Origin: Methanococcoides methylutens
GTDB lineage: Archaea; Halobacteriota; Methanosarcinia; Methanosarcinales; Methanosarcinaceae
Direction of reading: 5' to 3'
Assembly (NCBI RefSeq): GCF_000765475.1
Contig: NZ_JRHO01000014.1
Span: 699,687 to 763,686, forward strand
Length of the DNA: 64,000 nt
Shown here: positions 8,921 to 18,239 of the stretch, one piece after another
Numbering within the stretch: the stretch's first letter is position 1
Layout of the letters: each line of letters opens with the position of its first letter
The notes under the pieces: model-generated
Told to the model about the DNA's origin: nothing
What the model saw: only the letters and a program-made list of their open reading frames with translations
The model's database searches: none
Program-made: the position numbers and the translations under genes

Positions 8921-10270
8921 ATGACAAACTCTGACAAAAAGATACAGACCAAGGAAGAAGTTCTGGAAGCAATTACCGAATGTGATGTGAAGTTCATCAG
9001 AACACAGTTCACCGACACATTGGGAATGATCAAAAGCTGGGCGATCCCTTCAGAGAATCTGGAAGATGCCTTCAATGACGGTGTCATGTTCGATGGCTCA
9101 TCTATCGAAGGTTTCACAAGGATCGAAGAATCGGATATGATGCTCATGCCCGACCCGACCACCTTCAACATACTCCCATGGAGACCATCTGAAGGTGCAG
9201 TTGCACGCATCATTGGTGATGTCAAACTGCCTGATGGGACAGCTTTCCAGGGAGATCCAAGATACATCCTCAAGAGAAGTATACAGAAAGCAAAGGACAT
9301 GGGGTTCACCATGAACGTCGGACCGGAACTCGAGTTCTTCCTTTTCAAGCTGGACGAGCATGGCAATCCAACTACTGAACTGACCGACTATGGCGGATAT
9401 TTCGACTTTGCACCACTGGACAGGGCTCAGGACGTTCGCAGGGAGATCGACTATACCCTCGAACACATGGGATTCAAGCTTGAAGCTTCCCACCATGAGG
9501 TCGCACCCTCACAACACGAGATCGACTTTAGGTTTGGAGATGTACTGACCACAGCAGACAGTGTTGTGACATTCAAATACGTGGTCAAGTCCATTGCATA
9601 CCACAAAGGATATTATGCAACATTCATGCCAAAACCACTATTCGGAGTGAACGGCTCAGGAATGCACGCAAACCAGTCCCTGATGACAAATGACGGGAAG
9701 AATGCATTCTACGATCCTGATGCAGAGAACGGTCTCTCGGAGAACGCCAGATACTACATCGGCGGTCTGCTTGACCACATCAGTGAATTTACAGCCATCA
9801 CAAATCCGGTGGTAAACTCTTACAAACGCCTCGTGCCGGGCTATGAGGCACCGATATACATCACATGGTCCGACAGCAACAGAAGCTCACTCATCCGCAT
9901 CCCTGCTGCAAGGGGCAAGGGCACCCGTGTGGAACTCAGGAACCCAGACCCGTCATGTAACCCATACCTGGCATTTGCAGTTATGCTGGAAGCAGGACTT
10001 GATGGTATCAGGAACAAGATCGAGCCCGGAGAATCACTCAGGATGAACATATTTGAGCTTAGTGAAAAAGAAAGAGAGGATATGGGGATCGAGTCACTGC
10101 CCGGCAACCTGAAGGCAGCTATCGACAAAATGAATAAGAGCAAATTCGTGAGAAACGCTCTTGGAGACCATGTATTCGAAAATTATCTCGCTGCAAAGAC
10201 TGCGGAGTGGGATGCTTACAAGGCACGTGTGCATCAATGGGAACTTGACACGTACCTCAGTATATTGTAA
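8921..10270 (+). CDS. glnA: glutamine synthetase type I
   Basis: Glutamine synthetase makes glutamine from glutamate, ammonia and ATP and is the main entry point for ammonium at low concentration. The 449-residue product has the type I motifs: MFDGSSIEGF in the N-terminal domain, a catalytic-core segment NVGPELEFFLF, the ATP-binding HHEVAPSQHEIDFRF, and RIPAARGKGTRVELRNPDPSCNPYLA. I see no adenylylation-type Tyr motif of the beta subclass; length and motifs fit the alpha class that is regulated by GlnK and 2-oxoglutarate in methanogens. It precedes the glutamate synthase genes by 70 bases. Confidence 0.97.
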   Translation: MTNSDKKIQTKEEVLEAITECDVKFIRTQFTDTLGMIKSWAIPSENLEDAFNDGVMFDGSSIEGFTRIEESDMMLMPDPTTFNILPWRPSEGAVARIIGDVKLPDGTAFQGDPRYILKRSIQKAKDMGFTMNVGPELEFFLFKLDEHGNPTTELTDYGGYFDFAPLDRAQDVRREIDYTLEHMGFKLEASHHEVAPSQHEIDFRFGDVLTTADSVVTFKYVVKSIAYHKGYYATFMPKPLFGVNGSGMHANQSLMTNDGKNAFYDPDAENGLSENARYYIGGLLDHISEFTAITNPVVNSYKRLVPGYEAPIYITWSDSNRSSLIRIPAARGKGTRVELRNPDPSCNPYLAFAVMLEAGLDGIRNKIEPGESLRMNIFELSEKEREDMGIESLPGNLKAAIDKMNKSKFVRNALGDHVFENYLAAKTAEWDAYKARVHQWELDTYLSIL

Positions 10271-10340
10271 GGGCATTCACCCTTACACCCTCCGCCCTGG
10301 CAGCAATATGCTGATCATATAGATTTAAAAAGGTGATAAA

Positions 10341-11393
10341 ATGTGTGGAATAATAGGTGTGATCGACAGGAAAAGGGCACTAATGGATGGATCCAGTATT
10401 CGCGATGCACTGAGCCTAATGAATGAAAGAGGAAGTGGAGAAGGTGCAGGTTATGCAGCATACGGAATATATCCTGATTACCAGGACTGCTATGCGATCC
10501 ATGTCTTCTTTGACAACCTTGTGGAACCAAAGTCCCGGGTCGAGGAAATGCTCCATAAGTGGGGCCGCATCGTACACCAGGAAGCCATACCAACATACGA
10601 GCAGGACGGACTTAAAAAAAGCCACATCCCATGGAGATACTTCTTCAAACCTTACAGTGACCTGATGGCAGGAAGTACAACTCCCGAAGATGATGTCATG
10701 AAGTACATCGTCATGGAAACAAATTCCAACATACAGGGAGCACTGATATTCTCATCCGGAAAGAACATGGGAGTTTTCAAAGCTTCCGGCTGGCCTGAGG
10801 ATGTTGCCAACTTCTATCGCATTGAGGACTACAAAGGATACATCTGGCTTGCACACAACCGTTATCCAACCAACACCCCGGGATGGTGGGGGGGAGCACA
10901 TCCGTTCAACCTTCTTGACTGGGCAGTGGTGCACAACGGAGAGATCACCTCATACGGCACGAACAGACGTTATGTTGAAAGCAATGGATACACCTGCAGT
11001 ATGTTCACAGATACCGAAGTAGTGGCATACCTTTTCGATCTTCTCGGCAGAAGACACGGGCTTCCGGAAGACATTGTGGTAAAAGCACTTGCACCACCTT
11101 TCTGGGACGAGATCGACAACATGCCCGAAAAGGAGCAGGAACTCAACCACGCGATCCGCCTTACCTACGGACCTGCCCTCATGAACGGACCGTTCGCAAT
11201 CGTTGTGGCCACACATGAAGGAATAGTAGGATTTACAGACAGGATCAAGCTCAGGCCACTGGTAATCGGAGAGAATGGAAACCGGCTTTACATCTCAAGC
11301 GAGGAAGCTGCCATCCGCGTGATGGACCCTGAAGTACAGAACATTCACATGCCAAGAGCAGGAGAACCTGTCATCGGGAGGTTGAACATATGA
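10341..11393 (+). CDS. glxB: glutamate synthase, glutaminase (class II amidotransferase) subunit
   Basis: This subunit hydrolyses glutamine and passes ammonia to the synthase subunit. The 350-residue product begins MCGIIGV, so Cys2 becomes the N-terminal nucleophile after Met removal. It also shows HNRYPTNTPGWWGGAHPF and HNGEITSYGTN, the class II (Ntn) amidotransferase signatures. In bacteria this domain is fused to the synthase; here it is separate, the archaeal split form. The stop overlaps the next start by four bases. Confidence 0.93.
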   Translation: MCGIIGVIDRKRALMDGSSIRDALSLMNERGSGEGAGYAAYGIYPDYQDCYAIHVFFDNLVEPKSRVEEMLHKWGRIVHQEAIPTYEQDGLKKSHIPWRYFFKPYSDLMAGSTTPEDDVMKYIVMETNSNIQGALIFSSGKNMGVFKASGWPEDVANFYRIEDYKGYIWLAHNRYPTNTPGWWGGAHPFNLLDWAVVHNGEITSYGTNRRYVESNGYTCSMFTDTEVVAYLFDLLGRRHGLPEDIVVKALAPPFWDEIDNMPEKEQELNHAIRLTYGPALMNGPFAIVVATHEGIVGFTDRIKLRPLVIGENGNRLYISSEEAAIRVMDPEVQNIHMPRAGEPVIGRLNI

Positions 11394-12901
11394 GCCTTGG
11401 AAGCGTACCCCTGAAATACAAGGTTACCATCGACCGCGAGCAGTGCATGCACTGTATGAGGTGTATCGATAACTGTTCGTACGGAGTTTACCACAAGGAA
11501 GATGACAGGATAATCATCGATTCACGCAAGTGTACCGCATGCCATCACTGTATCTCCATGTGCCCAAGGGATGCCATATCCCTGAAGGAGAGGCCCGTGG
11601 ATTACCGCAGCCATCCCCTCTGGACAGCCGAGGCACGTGAGGACATCATCAACCAGGCACGTACAGGGAAGATCATCCTTGCAGGAATGGGAAATGCAAA
11701 GCCATATCCGGTGATCTTCGACAGGCTTGTACTAGATGCCTGCCAGGTAACAAACCCGAGTATCGACCCGCTGCGTGAGCCCATGGAGCTTCGGACATAC
11801 CTTGGAAAGAAGCCATCAAGACTTGAGATTGATAAGAAGGACAACGGCGATATCGAGCTGAAGACCAAACTTACCCCAAACCTCAAGCTTGAAACTCCCA
11901 TAATGATCGGGCACATGAGCTATGGTGCCATCAGCCTGAACGCACAGCTAAGCCTTGCAAAAGCTGTGGAAAAGACAGGAACTTTCATGGGAACCGGGGA
12001 AGGAGGACTTCATGAGGCCATCTACCCGTACCAGAAGAACATGATAGTCCAGGTGGCATCCGGACGCTTTGGTGTGGACATCAACTACCTCGAAAGGGGA
12101 GCAGCCATAGAGATCAAGATCGGACAGGGTGCAAAGCCCGGTATCGGCGGACACCTTCCGGGAGAAAAGGTATGTCAGGATGTTTCCTGCACCCGTATGA
12201 TACCCCTTGGAAGTGACGCTATCAGCCCTGCACCCCATCATGACATATACAGCATAGAGGACCTCGCACAACTTGTGAGAAGCCTTAAGGAAGCTACCGA
12301 GTGGAAGAAACCTGTGTTCGTGAAAATAGCAGCTGTGCACAATGCTGCAGCAATTTCAGCAGGTATTGCACGTTCCTCGGCAGATGCTGTGGTGATAGAC
12401 GGCTTCCGCGGAGGTAGCGGAGCAACACCAAAGGTCTTCAGGGACAATGTAGGCATCCCGATCGAGGCAGCCGTTGCAAGTGTTGACCAGAAGCTCAAGG
12501 ACCAGGGGATCAGGAACAAGATCTCGGTCATTGCAAGTGGCGGCATCCGCAACAGTGCGGATATTGCAAAATCCATCGCCCTTGGAGCAGACGCCGTTTA
12601 CATCGGAACTGGAGCACTTATAGCAATGGGCTGTCGTGTTTGTGGCCAGTGTTACAGAGGCATGTGCCCCTGGGGCATTGCAACCCAGAGGCCGGACCTT
12701 GTAGAACGCCTTGACCCTGAGGTAGAATCCGAGCATGTGGCAAACCTCATCCGCTCATGGACACTCGAGCTTAGCGAACTGATGGGAGCTGCAGGCATCA
12801 ACAGTATTGAAAGCCTGAGAAGCAACAGAAGCCGCCTGCGAGGATATATGCTGGACGAAGGGACACTGGATGTCCTGCAGGTCAAACCGGTAGGGGCCTG
12901 A
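11390..12901 (+). CDS. gltB: glutamate synthase, FMN-binding synthase subunit with N-terminal ferredoxin domain
   Basis: This is the catalytic core that reductively transfers ammonia to 2-oxoglutarate. The 503-residue product begins with two [4Fe-4S] motifs (CMHCMRCIDNC about 18-28, CTACHHCISMCP about 48-59). The FMN TIM-barrel follows (GHMSYGAISLNAQLSLAKA, GFRGGSGATP, ASGGIRNSADIAKS), then the cluster motif CRVCGQCYRGMCPWG near residue 417. The domain order is typical of archaeal-type glutamate synthase. No NAD(P)H-oxidising small subunit is nearby; electrons probably arrive through the ferredoxin domain from the FrhB-like protein two genes downstream. Confidence 0.94.
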   Translation: MSLGSVPLKYKVTIDREQCMHCMRCIDNCSYGVYHKEDDRIIIDSRKCTACHHCISMCPRDAISLKERPVDYRSHPLWTAEAREDIINQARTGKIILAGMGNAKPYPVIFDRLVLDACQVTNPSIDPLREPMELRTYLGKKPSRLEIDKKDNGDIELKTKLTPNLKLETPIMIGHMSYGAISLNAQLSLAKAVEKTGTFMGTGEGGLHEAIYPYQKNMIVQVASGRFGVDINYLERGAAIEIKIGQGAKPGIGGHLPGEKVCQDVSCTRMIPLGSDAISPAPHHDIYSIEDLAQLVRSLKEATEWKKPVFVKIAAVHNAAAISAGIARSSADAVVIDGFRGGSGATPKVFRDNVGIPIEAAVASVDQKLKDQGIRNKISVIASGGIRNSADIAKSIALGADAVYIGTGALIAMGCRVCGQCYRGMCPWGIATQRPDLVERLDPEVESEHVANLIRSWTLELSELMGAAGINSIESLRSNRSRLRGYMLDEGTLDVLQVKPVGA

Positions 12902-12905
12902 TAAC

Positions 12906-13649
12906 ATGGAAAAAGTAGAGATCGATGCAAAAGGCATGCACTATACCCCCCTCAATGAGATGATAAGAGAAGCAGTCAGGAATGGTGCAAAAGAGATAAT
13001 TCTGGACAATGTGATAGGCCAGCGGTTCATCGCGGATGGATTGAAAGCTGATGTCACAATCCGGATCAATGGAGTTGCCGGAGGAGACCTTGGGATGTTC
13101 ATGAACGGACCCACCTGCATAGTAAACGGAAATTGCGACCATGCACCCGGCAATACCATGGACGGAGGAACAATTGTGATCCACGGAAGTGCAGGAGATG
13201 CAGCAGCGCATAGTATGCGTGGTGGAAAGCTTTTCGTAAAAAATAACATCGGATACCGCGGAGGCATCCATATGAAGCAGTACGAGGAAGAACGGAAACC
13301 TGTGCTGGTCGTGGGAGGGTCTTCACACGCATTCCTTGGAGAATATATGGCAGGAGGCCTGATCCTTGTACTGGGCATCGGACAGGAAGATCCTGCAAAG
13401 GACCGTGGGATCGGAAGTGGCATCCACGGAGGAATGATAGTTATCCGTGGTGAAGTAAAGGATGAACTTCTGGGCGTGGGTGCCAGAAAGGCAGAATTCG
13501 GAGAAAAGGAACTGGAAATGATCACACCCTATGTAGAAGAGTTCTGCAAATATTTCGATACTGAACCCTCCGGATTGCTTGATATGAACTATACCTGTAT
13601 AGTACCTGCAAGCACCAGACCGTTCGCAGGCAAGTACACATGGGAGTGA
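12906..13649 (+). CDS. glxC: glutamate synthase, GXGXG beta-helix subunit
   Basis: This separate polypeptide corresponds to the C-terminal right-handed beta-helix domain of bacterial GltB, which has a structural role. The 247-residue product shows the repeated Gly pattern (GGDLGMFMNGPTCIVNGNC, GNTMDGGTIVIHG, AHSMRGGKLFVKNNIGYRGG). The same fold occurs in formylmethanofuran dehydrogenase subunit C, but the operon settles the assignment. A distant relative is encoded at 44282-45256. Confidence 0.92.
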   Translation: MEKVEIDAKGMHYTPLNEMIREAVRNGAKEIILDNVIGQRFIADGLKADVTIRINGVAGGDLGMFMNGPTCIVNGNCDHAPGNTMDGGTIVIHGSAGDAAAHSMRGGKLFVKNNIGYRGGIHMKQYEEERKPVLVVGGSSHAFLGEYMAGGLILVLGIGQEDPAKDRGIGSGIHGGMIVIRGEVKDELLGVGARKAEFGEKELEMITPYVEEFCKYFDTEPSGLLDMNYTCIVPASTRPFAGKYTWE

Positions 13650-13653
13650 TAAC

Positions 13654-14670
13654 ATGTATGAGAAAAATTACAATGATCTTGAAGACACCGTATGGCATAC
13701 TGGAAAATGTGCATGTTGCGGCGCATGTGTTGCAGTTTGCCCGGCAAACTCACTTTTCTTTGAAACCGGAGAGAATTCCACACACCCGATGAATGACGGA
13801 TACTGCAAATCAGCTGTTGACGGAGTAGCCTGCGGCGCATGCTATGAGGTCTGCCCAAGGACAGATGAGAGGAAGATCGAAACCATCGGGAATTCCATCG
13901 ACATAGTTGCTGCTTCAGCAAACTTCGATGTTGAGAAGAAGCAAAGCGGTGGTGCGGTCACTGCAATTCTTATGAACGCACTGGAACAGGATCTTGTGGA
14001 TGCTGTCATTAATGTTGCCGAAGACCCATGGAGCCTCAAGCCCAGGTCAACGATCATAACTTCCAGTGAGATGATAACCAAACAGGCCGGAAGCCGGTAC
14101 AACTGGTGGGTACCTCTCCTATCCGCATTAAAGGAAGCCGTCATCACCAAAAAGTATCGTAATATAGCGATAGTAGGTGTACCTTGTGTGGTCCAGGCGA
14201 TCAGTGAGATGCGCAAAAGTGAGCATGACCTGATAAGACCATTCCGGGATTCTATCCGGCTGATGATCGGCCTTTTCTGCACAGAGACATTCGACTATGA
14301 GAAAATGGTAGAGGGAAAGTTCAAGAAAGAGCTTGGTATCGACCCATGGCAGATCAGGCGCCTTGATATTCCCGGAAAATTGGAGATCACCACCGACAAC
14401 GGAGAAATTCACACGATCCCCCTTTCCGAACTTGATGACTGCATACGCCCTGGTTGTGCCATATGTGCAGATCTGACATCACTTGATGCGGATATTTCTG
14501 CCGGGTCCATCGGAAGTCCGCAGGGGCAGACCACACTGATCATACGCACACCTGTGGGAAACAAGTTCTTCATGAGCGCTGTTGATGACGGAAAACTTGT
14601 AGTATCGGACAATGTGGATCTGAAGCCTATAGAAGCGCTTGCGAACAAGAAGGCAAAAAGGAGAGAATGA
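13654..14670 (+). CDS. FrhB-like F420-binding iron-sulfur protein, probable glutamate synthase electron input
   Basis: The 338-residue product belongs to the coenzyme F420 hydrogenase/dehydrogenase beta subunit family. A ferredoxin-like N-terminus (CACCGACVAVCP about 22-33, CGACYEVCPR about 58-67) is followed by the FrhB N- and C-terminal domains (SGGAVTAILMNAL, VGVPCVVQA, RPGCAICADLTSLDADISAGSIG). Members bind FAD and oxidise or reduce F420. It ends the glnA/glutamate synthase block with close spacing, and a homologue sits next to glutamate synthase in Methanocaldococcus. F420H2 as donor is inference; ferredoxin is the alternative. Confidence 0.8.
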   Translation: MYEKNYNDLEDTVWHTGKCACCGACVAVCPANSLFFETGENSTHPMNDGYCKSAVDGVACGACYEVCPRTDERKIETIGNSIDIVAASANFDVEKKQSGGAVTAILMNALEQDLVDAVINVAEDPWSLKPRSTIITSSEMITKQAGSRYNWWVPLLSALKEAVITKKYRNIAIVGVPCVVQAISEMRKSEHDLIRPFRDSIRLMIGLFCTETFDYEKMVEGKFKKELGIDPWQIRRLDIPGKLEITTDNGEIHTIPLSELDDCIRPGCAICADLTSLDADISAGSIGSPQGQTTLIIRTPVGNKFFMSAVDDGKLVVSDNVDLKPIEALANKKAKRRE

Positions 14671-14684
14671 AACTGTATTTATGA

Positions 14685-14713
14685 ATCAGGCACCAGTGCC
14701 TGATGCTTTTTTT
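14685..14713 (+). terminator. terminator after the glutamate synthase operon
   Basis: An 8-bp inverted repeat (14685-14692 with 14697-14704, loop CCAG) is followed by seven Ts at 14707-14713. Confidence 0.85.
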
Positions 14714-14809
14714 ATCAATAACATCCCCAACCCATTACTTTCAATATGCTCACAGCAGGTACAAATAATAAGTACAATATAACGTTATGCGAAGTTGGAG
14801 AAAGTGTCA

Positions 14810-16033
14810 ATGCCTGCCTATACCGTTACGGAACTGAACAATTTTATCAAAAATATCCTGACAAATGACCCGAACCTTAACCAGATCTGGGTACAGGGAG
14901 AGATATCAAATCTCACAAAGCACGGCTCAGGACATTATTATTTTACCATTAAGGATGAAAAGAGCCAGATAAGCTGTGTTAGCTTCAGGTCTGTGAACAG
15001 GGCACTTAGATTCGAGCCTGAAAAGAACATGAAAGTGCTTGTTTTTGGATCCGTGGACGTGTATACCATCCGCGGACAGTACCAGCTGCGTGTGATGGAC
15101 ATGCGGCCTGATGGGATCGGAGAATTATACAAAGCTTATGAGCAGCTTAAGGAAAGACTTCAAAAGGAAGGACTTTTCAGCGATATCCACAAGCAGACCA
15201 TACCTAAATTCCCGAAAAGGGTCGGTGTTGCCACTTCTGCCACCGGTGCTGCAATACATGATATATTGAATATAATAGGGCGCAGATACCCTGTTGACAT
15301 ACTGCTCTCACCTACCATCGTACAGGGAGAAAAGTCTGCAGAAAGTATAGTACATTCCATAGAAATGCTGAACAGGACCGATGTGGACGTAATAATAGTG
15401 GGCCGTGGCGGTGGTTCCCTTGAAGACCTATGGTCCTTTAATGAGGAAGCGGTCGCGAGAGCTATTTTCAACTCAGAAAAACCCATTGTTTCAGCAGTAG
15501 GCCATGAAACTGATTTTACAATATCTGACTTTACGGCCGACCTTCGGGCACCAACACCTTCTGCAGCTGCAGAGCTTGTAGTACCGGACCAGAAGGAATT
15601 GAAAAGACATATGATGAACCTCTCAATGAGGATGGAGAGCGAAATGCGGCACCTCATGTCCGAGAGAAAGAAGCATCTGGAACATCTTCGGGAAAAGATA
15701 GAACCTGAACATTTCAGGGACATGTTAAGACAGGATTACCAGCACCTTGATGAACTCACATCAAAACTGACAACATCCATTGGAAGAATTGTAGATAACA
15801 AGGCATCTGAGCTCAGACTTCATGCTTCCAGACTCAATTCGGTCAGCCCTTTAAACACCATTGGAAGAGGTTACAGCATTGCAGTATCCCCGGATAGCAG
15901 GAGGATCATCACAAACGTTGCCGATGTAAAGAAAAAAGATGCGGTTGATGTAATTGTCAGCGATGGCATTCTGGAATGTAATGTTAAGAGCATAAGTGAT
16001 GATAGGAAAAAATACCTGCTATTTGAGAGGTGA
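14810..16033 (+). CDS. xseA: exodeoxyribonuclease VII large subunit
   Basis: XseA is the catalytic subunit of exonuclease VII, which degrades single-stranded DNA. The 407-residue product has an N-terminal OB-fold (YTVTELNNFIKN, IWVQGEISNL, GHYYFTIKDE), the catalytic domain (GVATSATGAAIHDI, VGRGGGSLEDLWSFNEE, VGHETDFTI, RAPTPSAAAELVVP) and a coiled-coil region that binds small subunits. I chose the ATG at 14810, with a GGAG Shine-Dalgarno nine bases upstream, over the TTG at 14795. Exonuclease VII is a bacterial-type enzyme found in only some archaea. xseB follows immediately. Confidence 0.95.
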   Translation: MPAYTVTELNNFIKNILTNDPNLNQIWVQGEISNLTKHGSGHYYFTIKDEKSQISCVSFRSVNRALRFEPEKNMKVLVFGSVDVYTIRGQYQLRVMDMRPDGIGELYKAYEQLKERLQKEGLFSDIHKQTIPKFPKRVGVATSATGAAIHDILNIIGRRYPVDILLSPTIVQGEKSAESIVHSIEMLNRTDVDVIIVGRGGGSLEDLWSFNEEAVARAIFNSEKPIVSAVGHETDFTISDFTADLRAPTPSAAAELVVPDQKELKRHMMNLSMRMESEMRHLMSERKKHLEHLREKIEPEHFRDMLRQDYQHLDELTSKLTTSIGRIVDNKASELRLHASRLNSVSPLNTIGRGYSIAVSPDSRRIITNVADVKKKDAVDVIVSDGILECNVKSISDDRKKYLLFER

Positions 16034-16037
16034 ACAT

Positions 16038-16319
16038 ATGGGAAAGACGGATACTACCAACGATATTGATGAAGATAATATTAATGAAGAGACCATTGAC
16101 GAACTTACATTTGAAGAAGCGCTTGAAGAGCTGGAAACCATTGTTGAGCATCTTGAGAGAGGGCAACTTACCCTGGATGACAGTATCGGGACTTTCGAGA
16201 AAGGCATGAAGCTGGCACTCCTCTGTAACCGGAAAATCGAGAGCTCTGAAAAGAAGATTGAGCTTCTGATAGAAAAGAACGGCAAACTTTCTACAGAACC
16301 ATTTAGTGAAACGGATTGA
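16038..16319 (+). CDS. xseB: exodeoxyribonuclease VII small subunit
   Basis: XseB is the small helical subunit that binds the XseA coiled coil. The start at 16038 follows GAGAGGTGA. The 93-residue product has an acidic N-terminal extension (DTTNDIDEDNINEETIDE) followed by the family core FEEALEELETIVEHLERGQL and LDDSIGTFEKGMKLALLC. Four bases separate it from xseA, which indicates co-translation. The acidic extension is longer than in typical bacterial XseB. Confidence 0.93.
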   Translation: MGKTDTTNDIDEDNINEETIDELTFEEALEELETIVEHLERGQLTLDDSIGTFEKGMKLALLCNRKIESSEKKIELLIEKNGKLSTEPFSETD

Positions 16320-16440
16320 TCAGGAAGGACGCTAAAAAGGAAGAAACAATAATATAATATGATACAATATATTTTTAATAAGTATATCTATCTGGAATCA
16401 AGAAATTATAAGTAACCCTTTATCCATATGGAAAATTACA

Positions 16441-17823
16441 ATGTCAGAACTTCAAAATATGTCATGCTGTATCGACGGCCTTGATGAGATCCTTGGGGGA
16501 TTCGGGAAACCATCGACAATACTAGTTGCGGGTACGGCAGGGGTTGGCAAGACCACAATGATACTGCAGATGTTATCAAATGCTGCCAAAAAGGGAGAAA
16601 AAACACTATACATACCTCTTACAACGGAAACTGCCGGGAAAACTGAGAGACTGCATTCCATATACCCGTTCCTGAATGAGAATGTCAAAGTATACCCGGT
16701 AAGTCGTCCTGCAGCTGAAAAGGACCCGCTGAGCACATTGATAGATGTAGGAAATGTAATAGCATCGGAAAATCCCGACCGTCTGGCCATTGACCCGATC
16801 ACACCTATAGGATTTGGTTTTGTTGAGCAGGAGAGAAGGCGTTTCTTCTACACGCTGGACTCCATGCTTAAAGAATCAGAAGCCCTTGTGATGCTCACAG
16901 GGGAGCTTCTTGAAGATCAGATACACGAGTATGTTGCCAGCCACCTTACAGATGGCATAATCTACCTTTCAAAAGAGAACTCAGGCTATCATACTGCCCA
17001 CAAACTGAAGGTCCTGAAGATGCTTGCCATCGAACCAAACAACAAGGCAAGATGCACTGCCCGCGAGTACAGTTACGACGTTAGCTCAGAAGGATTTACA
17101 GCATACCCCCGCCTGATCGTTGAAGACGTAGATGAGCTTGCTGAGACCAGGATAAAATCCGGAGTGGAGAACTTCGACCTTATGCTTCACGGCGGCATAA
17201 TTGCTGGCAATAGCACCCTTATTGCAGGTGAGCCCGGAACAGGAAAGAGCATATTTGGATGGCAGTTCCTCATGGAAGGACTGAAGAACGGAGAGAAGGG
17301 GATAATAGTCACATACAACGACCTCCCACAGCAGATCATTCAGGGAGCAGCAAAGTTGGGATATGACATGCAGCAATACGTTGATTCCGGAATGCTGAAG
17401 TTCATCCATTCTAATCCGGAGGAGATCCATCCCGATGAGCATGCCACAAGGATAAAAGAACTTGTGGAAAGCATGGAAGCTACAAGGCTTGTAGTAGATG
17501 GATTGATAAATCTGGAGATCACGTTCCCCGACATCATAAAGCTTCGAGGGTATCTTCAGCGCCTTACAGCCTATCTGAAGACCAGAGGAGTCTCATCGGT
17601 CATTACCACAGAACTGAGCGCCCAGGAAAATGACAGGATCATGAGCAAAGATGCCTCTTTTATCGTTGATACCGTAGTAACGGTCAGGCAGGTCGTATTC
17701 TCAAATGACGTCAAGCGTTACATCAGAATACTCAAATCAAAGGGTACGAAACATGCACTGAACATGCGTGAGTATGTGATATCAGAAACAGGAATAAAGA
17801 TCAACTGCGATGTTATTCTTTAA
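16441..17823 (+). CDS. double KaiC-domain RecA-superfamily ATPase
   Basis: The 460-residue product has two RecA/KaiC-like domains. Domain 1 (about 1-225) has Walker A GTAGVGKTT; domain 2 (about 230-460) has Walker A GEPGTGKS and a Walker B-like LVVDGLINLE. Such dual KaiC-like proteins are common in archaea, where they appear in signal transduction and in regulating motility or surface structures, but no function is established for this branch. The gene is monocistronic with an AT-rich promoter (16350-16400) and converges with a small winged-helix gene. Confidence 0.8.
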   Translation: MSELQNMSCCIDGLDEILGGFGKPSTILVAGTAGVGKTTMILQMLSNAAKKGEKTLYIPLTTETAGKTERLHSIYPFLNENVKVYPVSRPAAEKDPLSTLIDVGNVIASENPDRLAIDPITPIGFGFVEQERRRFFYTLDSMLKESEALVMLTGELLEDQIHEYVASHLTDGIIYLSKENSGYHTAHKLKVLKMLAIEPNNKARCTAREYSYDVSSEGFTAYPRLIVEDVDELAETRIKSGVENFDLMLHGGIIAGNSTLIAGEPGTGKSIFGWQFLMEGLKNGEKGIIVTYNDLPQQIIQGAAKLGYDMQQYVDSGMLKFIHSNPEEIHPDEHATRIKELVESMEATRLVVDGLINLEITFPDIIKLRGYLQRLTAYLKTRGVSSVITTELSAQENDRIMSKDASFIVDTVVTVRQVVFSNDVKRYIRILKSKGTKHALNMREYVISETGIKINCDVIL

Positions 17824-17859
17824 AATGAGCTTTCAATAAACTAAAAATGAAAAAGTAAG

Positions 17860-17891
17860 AGAGCCAGGTGGCTCTTAAATATCTCTTTTTT
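17860..17891. terminator. terminator between the KaiC-like gene and the winged-helix gene
   Basis: A 6-bp hairpin (17860-17865 with 17870-17875, loop AGGT) is followed by a T-rich run ending near 17890. It serves the plus-strand KaiC-like gene and may also affect the convergent gene. Confidence 0.65.
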
Positions 17892-17892
17892 A

Positions 17893-18132
17893 TCAGATAG
17901 CGTGGATCGACCTCTCAACACTTGTTCCGAGCTCCGTGAGGCCGTAAACGCCACCTTCTTCGCTCAATAGTTCTTTTACGACAAGCTCGGCCAGTATCCT
18001 ATCAACAGATGGCTTTACCACATGCATGTTCTTTGCGATGCGTGCTGCGTCCATCTCCCCTTTAGATCCAAGCAGAGCCAGTAATTTCTGCCTGTTCTTG
18101 TTACCTGTTACAAATCCCATTAGTTCATCCAT
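17893..18132 (-). CDS. small winged-helix DNA-binding protein
   Basis: The 79-residue protein matches a single winged helix: an N-terminal helix (LMGFVTGNKNRQKLLALLG), a recognition-helix region (AARIAKNMHVVKPSVDRILAEL, about 31-52) and a wing (GGVYGLTELG). There is no sensor domain. Proteins of this size in methanogens are generally uncharacterised regulators. It converges with the KaiC-like gene and diverges from the SRP RNA. Confidence 0.65.
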   Translation of the reverse strand: MDELMGFVTGNKNRQKLLALLGSKGEMDAARIAKNMHVVKPSVDRILAELVVKELLSEEGGVYGLTELGTSVERSIHAI

Positions 18133-18208
18133 GATATCACCATAACAAAGTGTACTAATGCATCATATAATTATTTACTCACAATTGCCTTTCAACCGAT
18201 TAAGAGGA

Positions 18209-18222
18209 ATACTTTTATTACC
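18209..18222 (+). promoter_or_regulatory. TATA-like element of the SRP RNA gene
   Basis: An AT-rich ACTTTTATTA lies about 25 bases ahead of the inferred RNA 5' end, where archaeal TATA boxes sit. Confidence 0.45.
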
Positions 18223-18239
18223 TGTAATGCATATGTATG

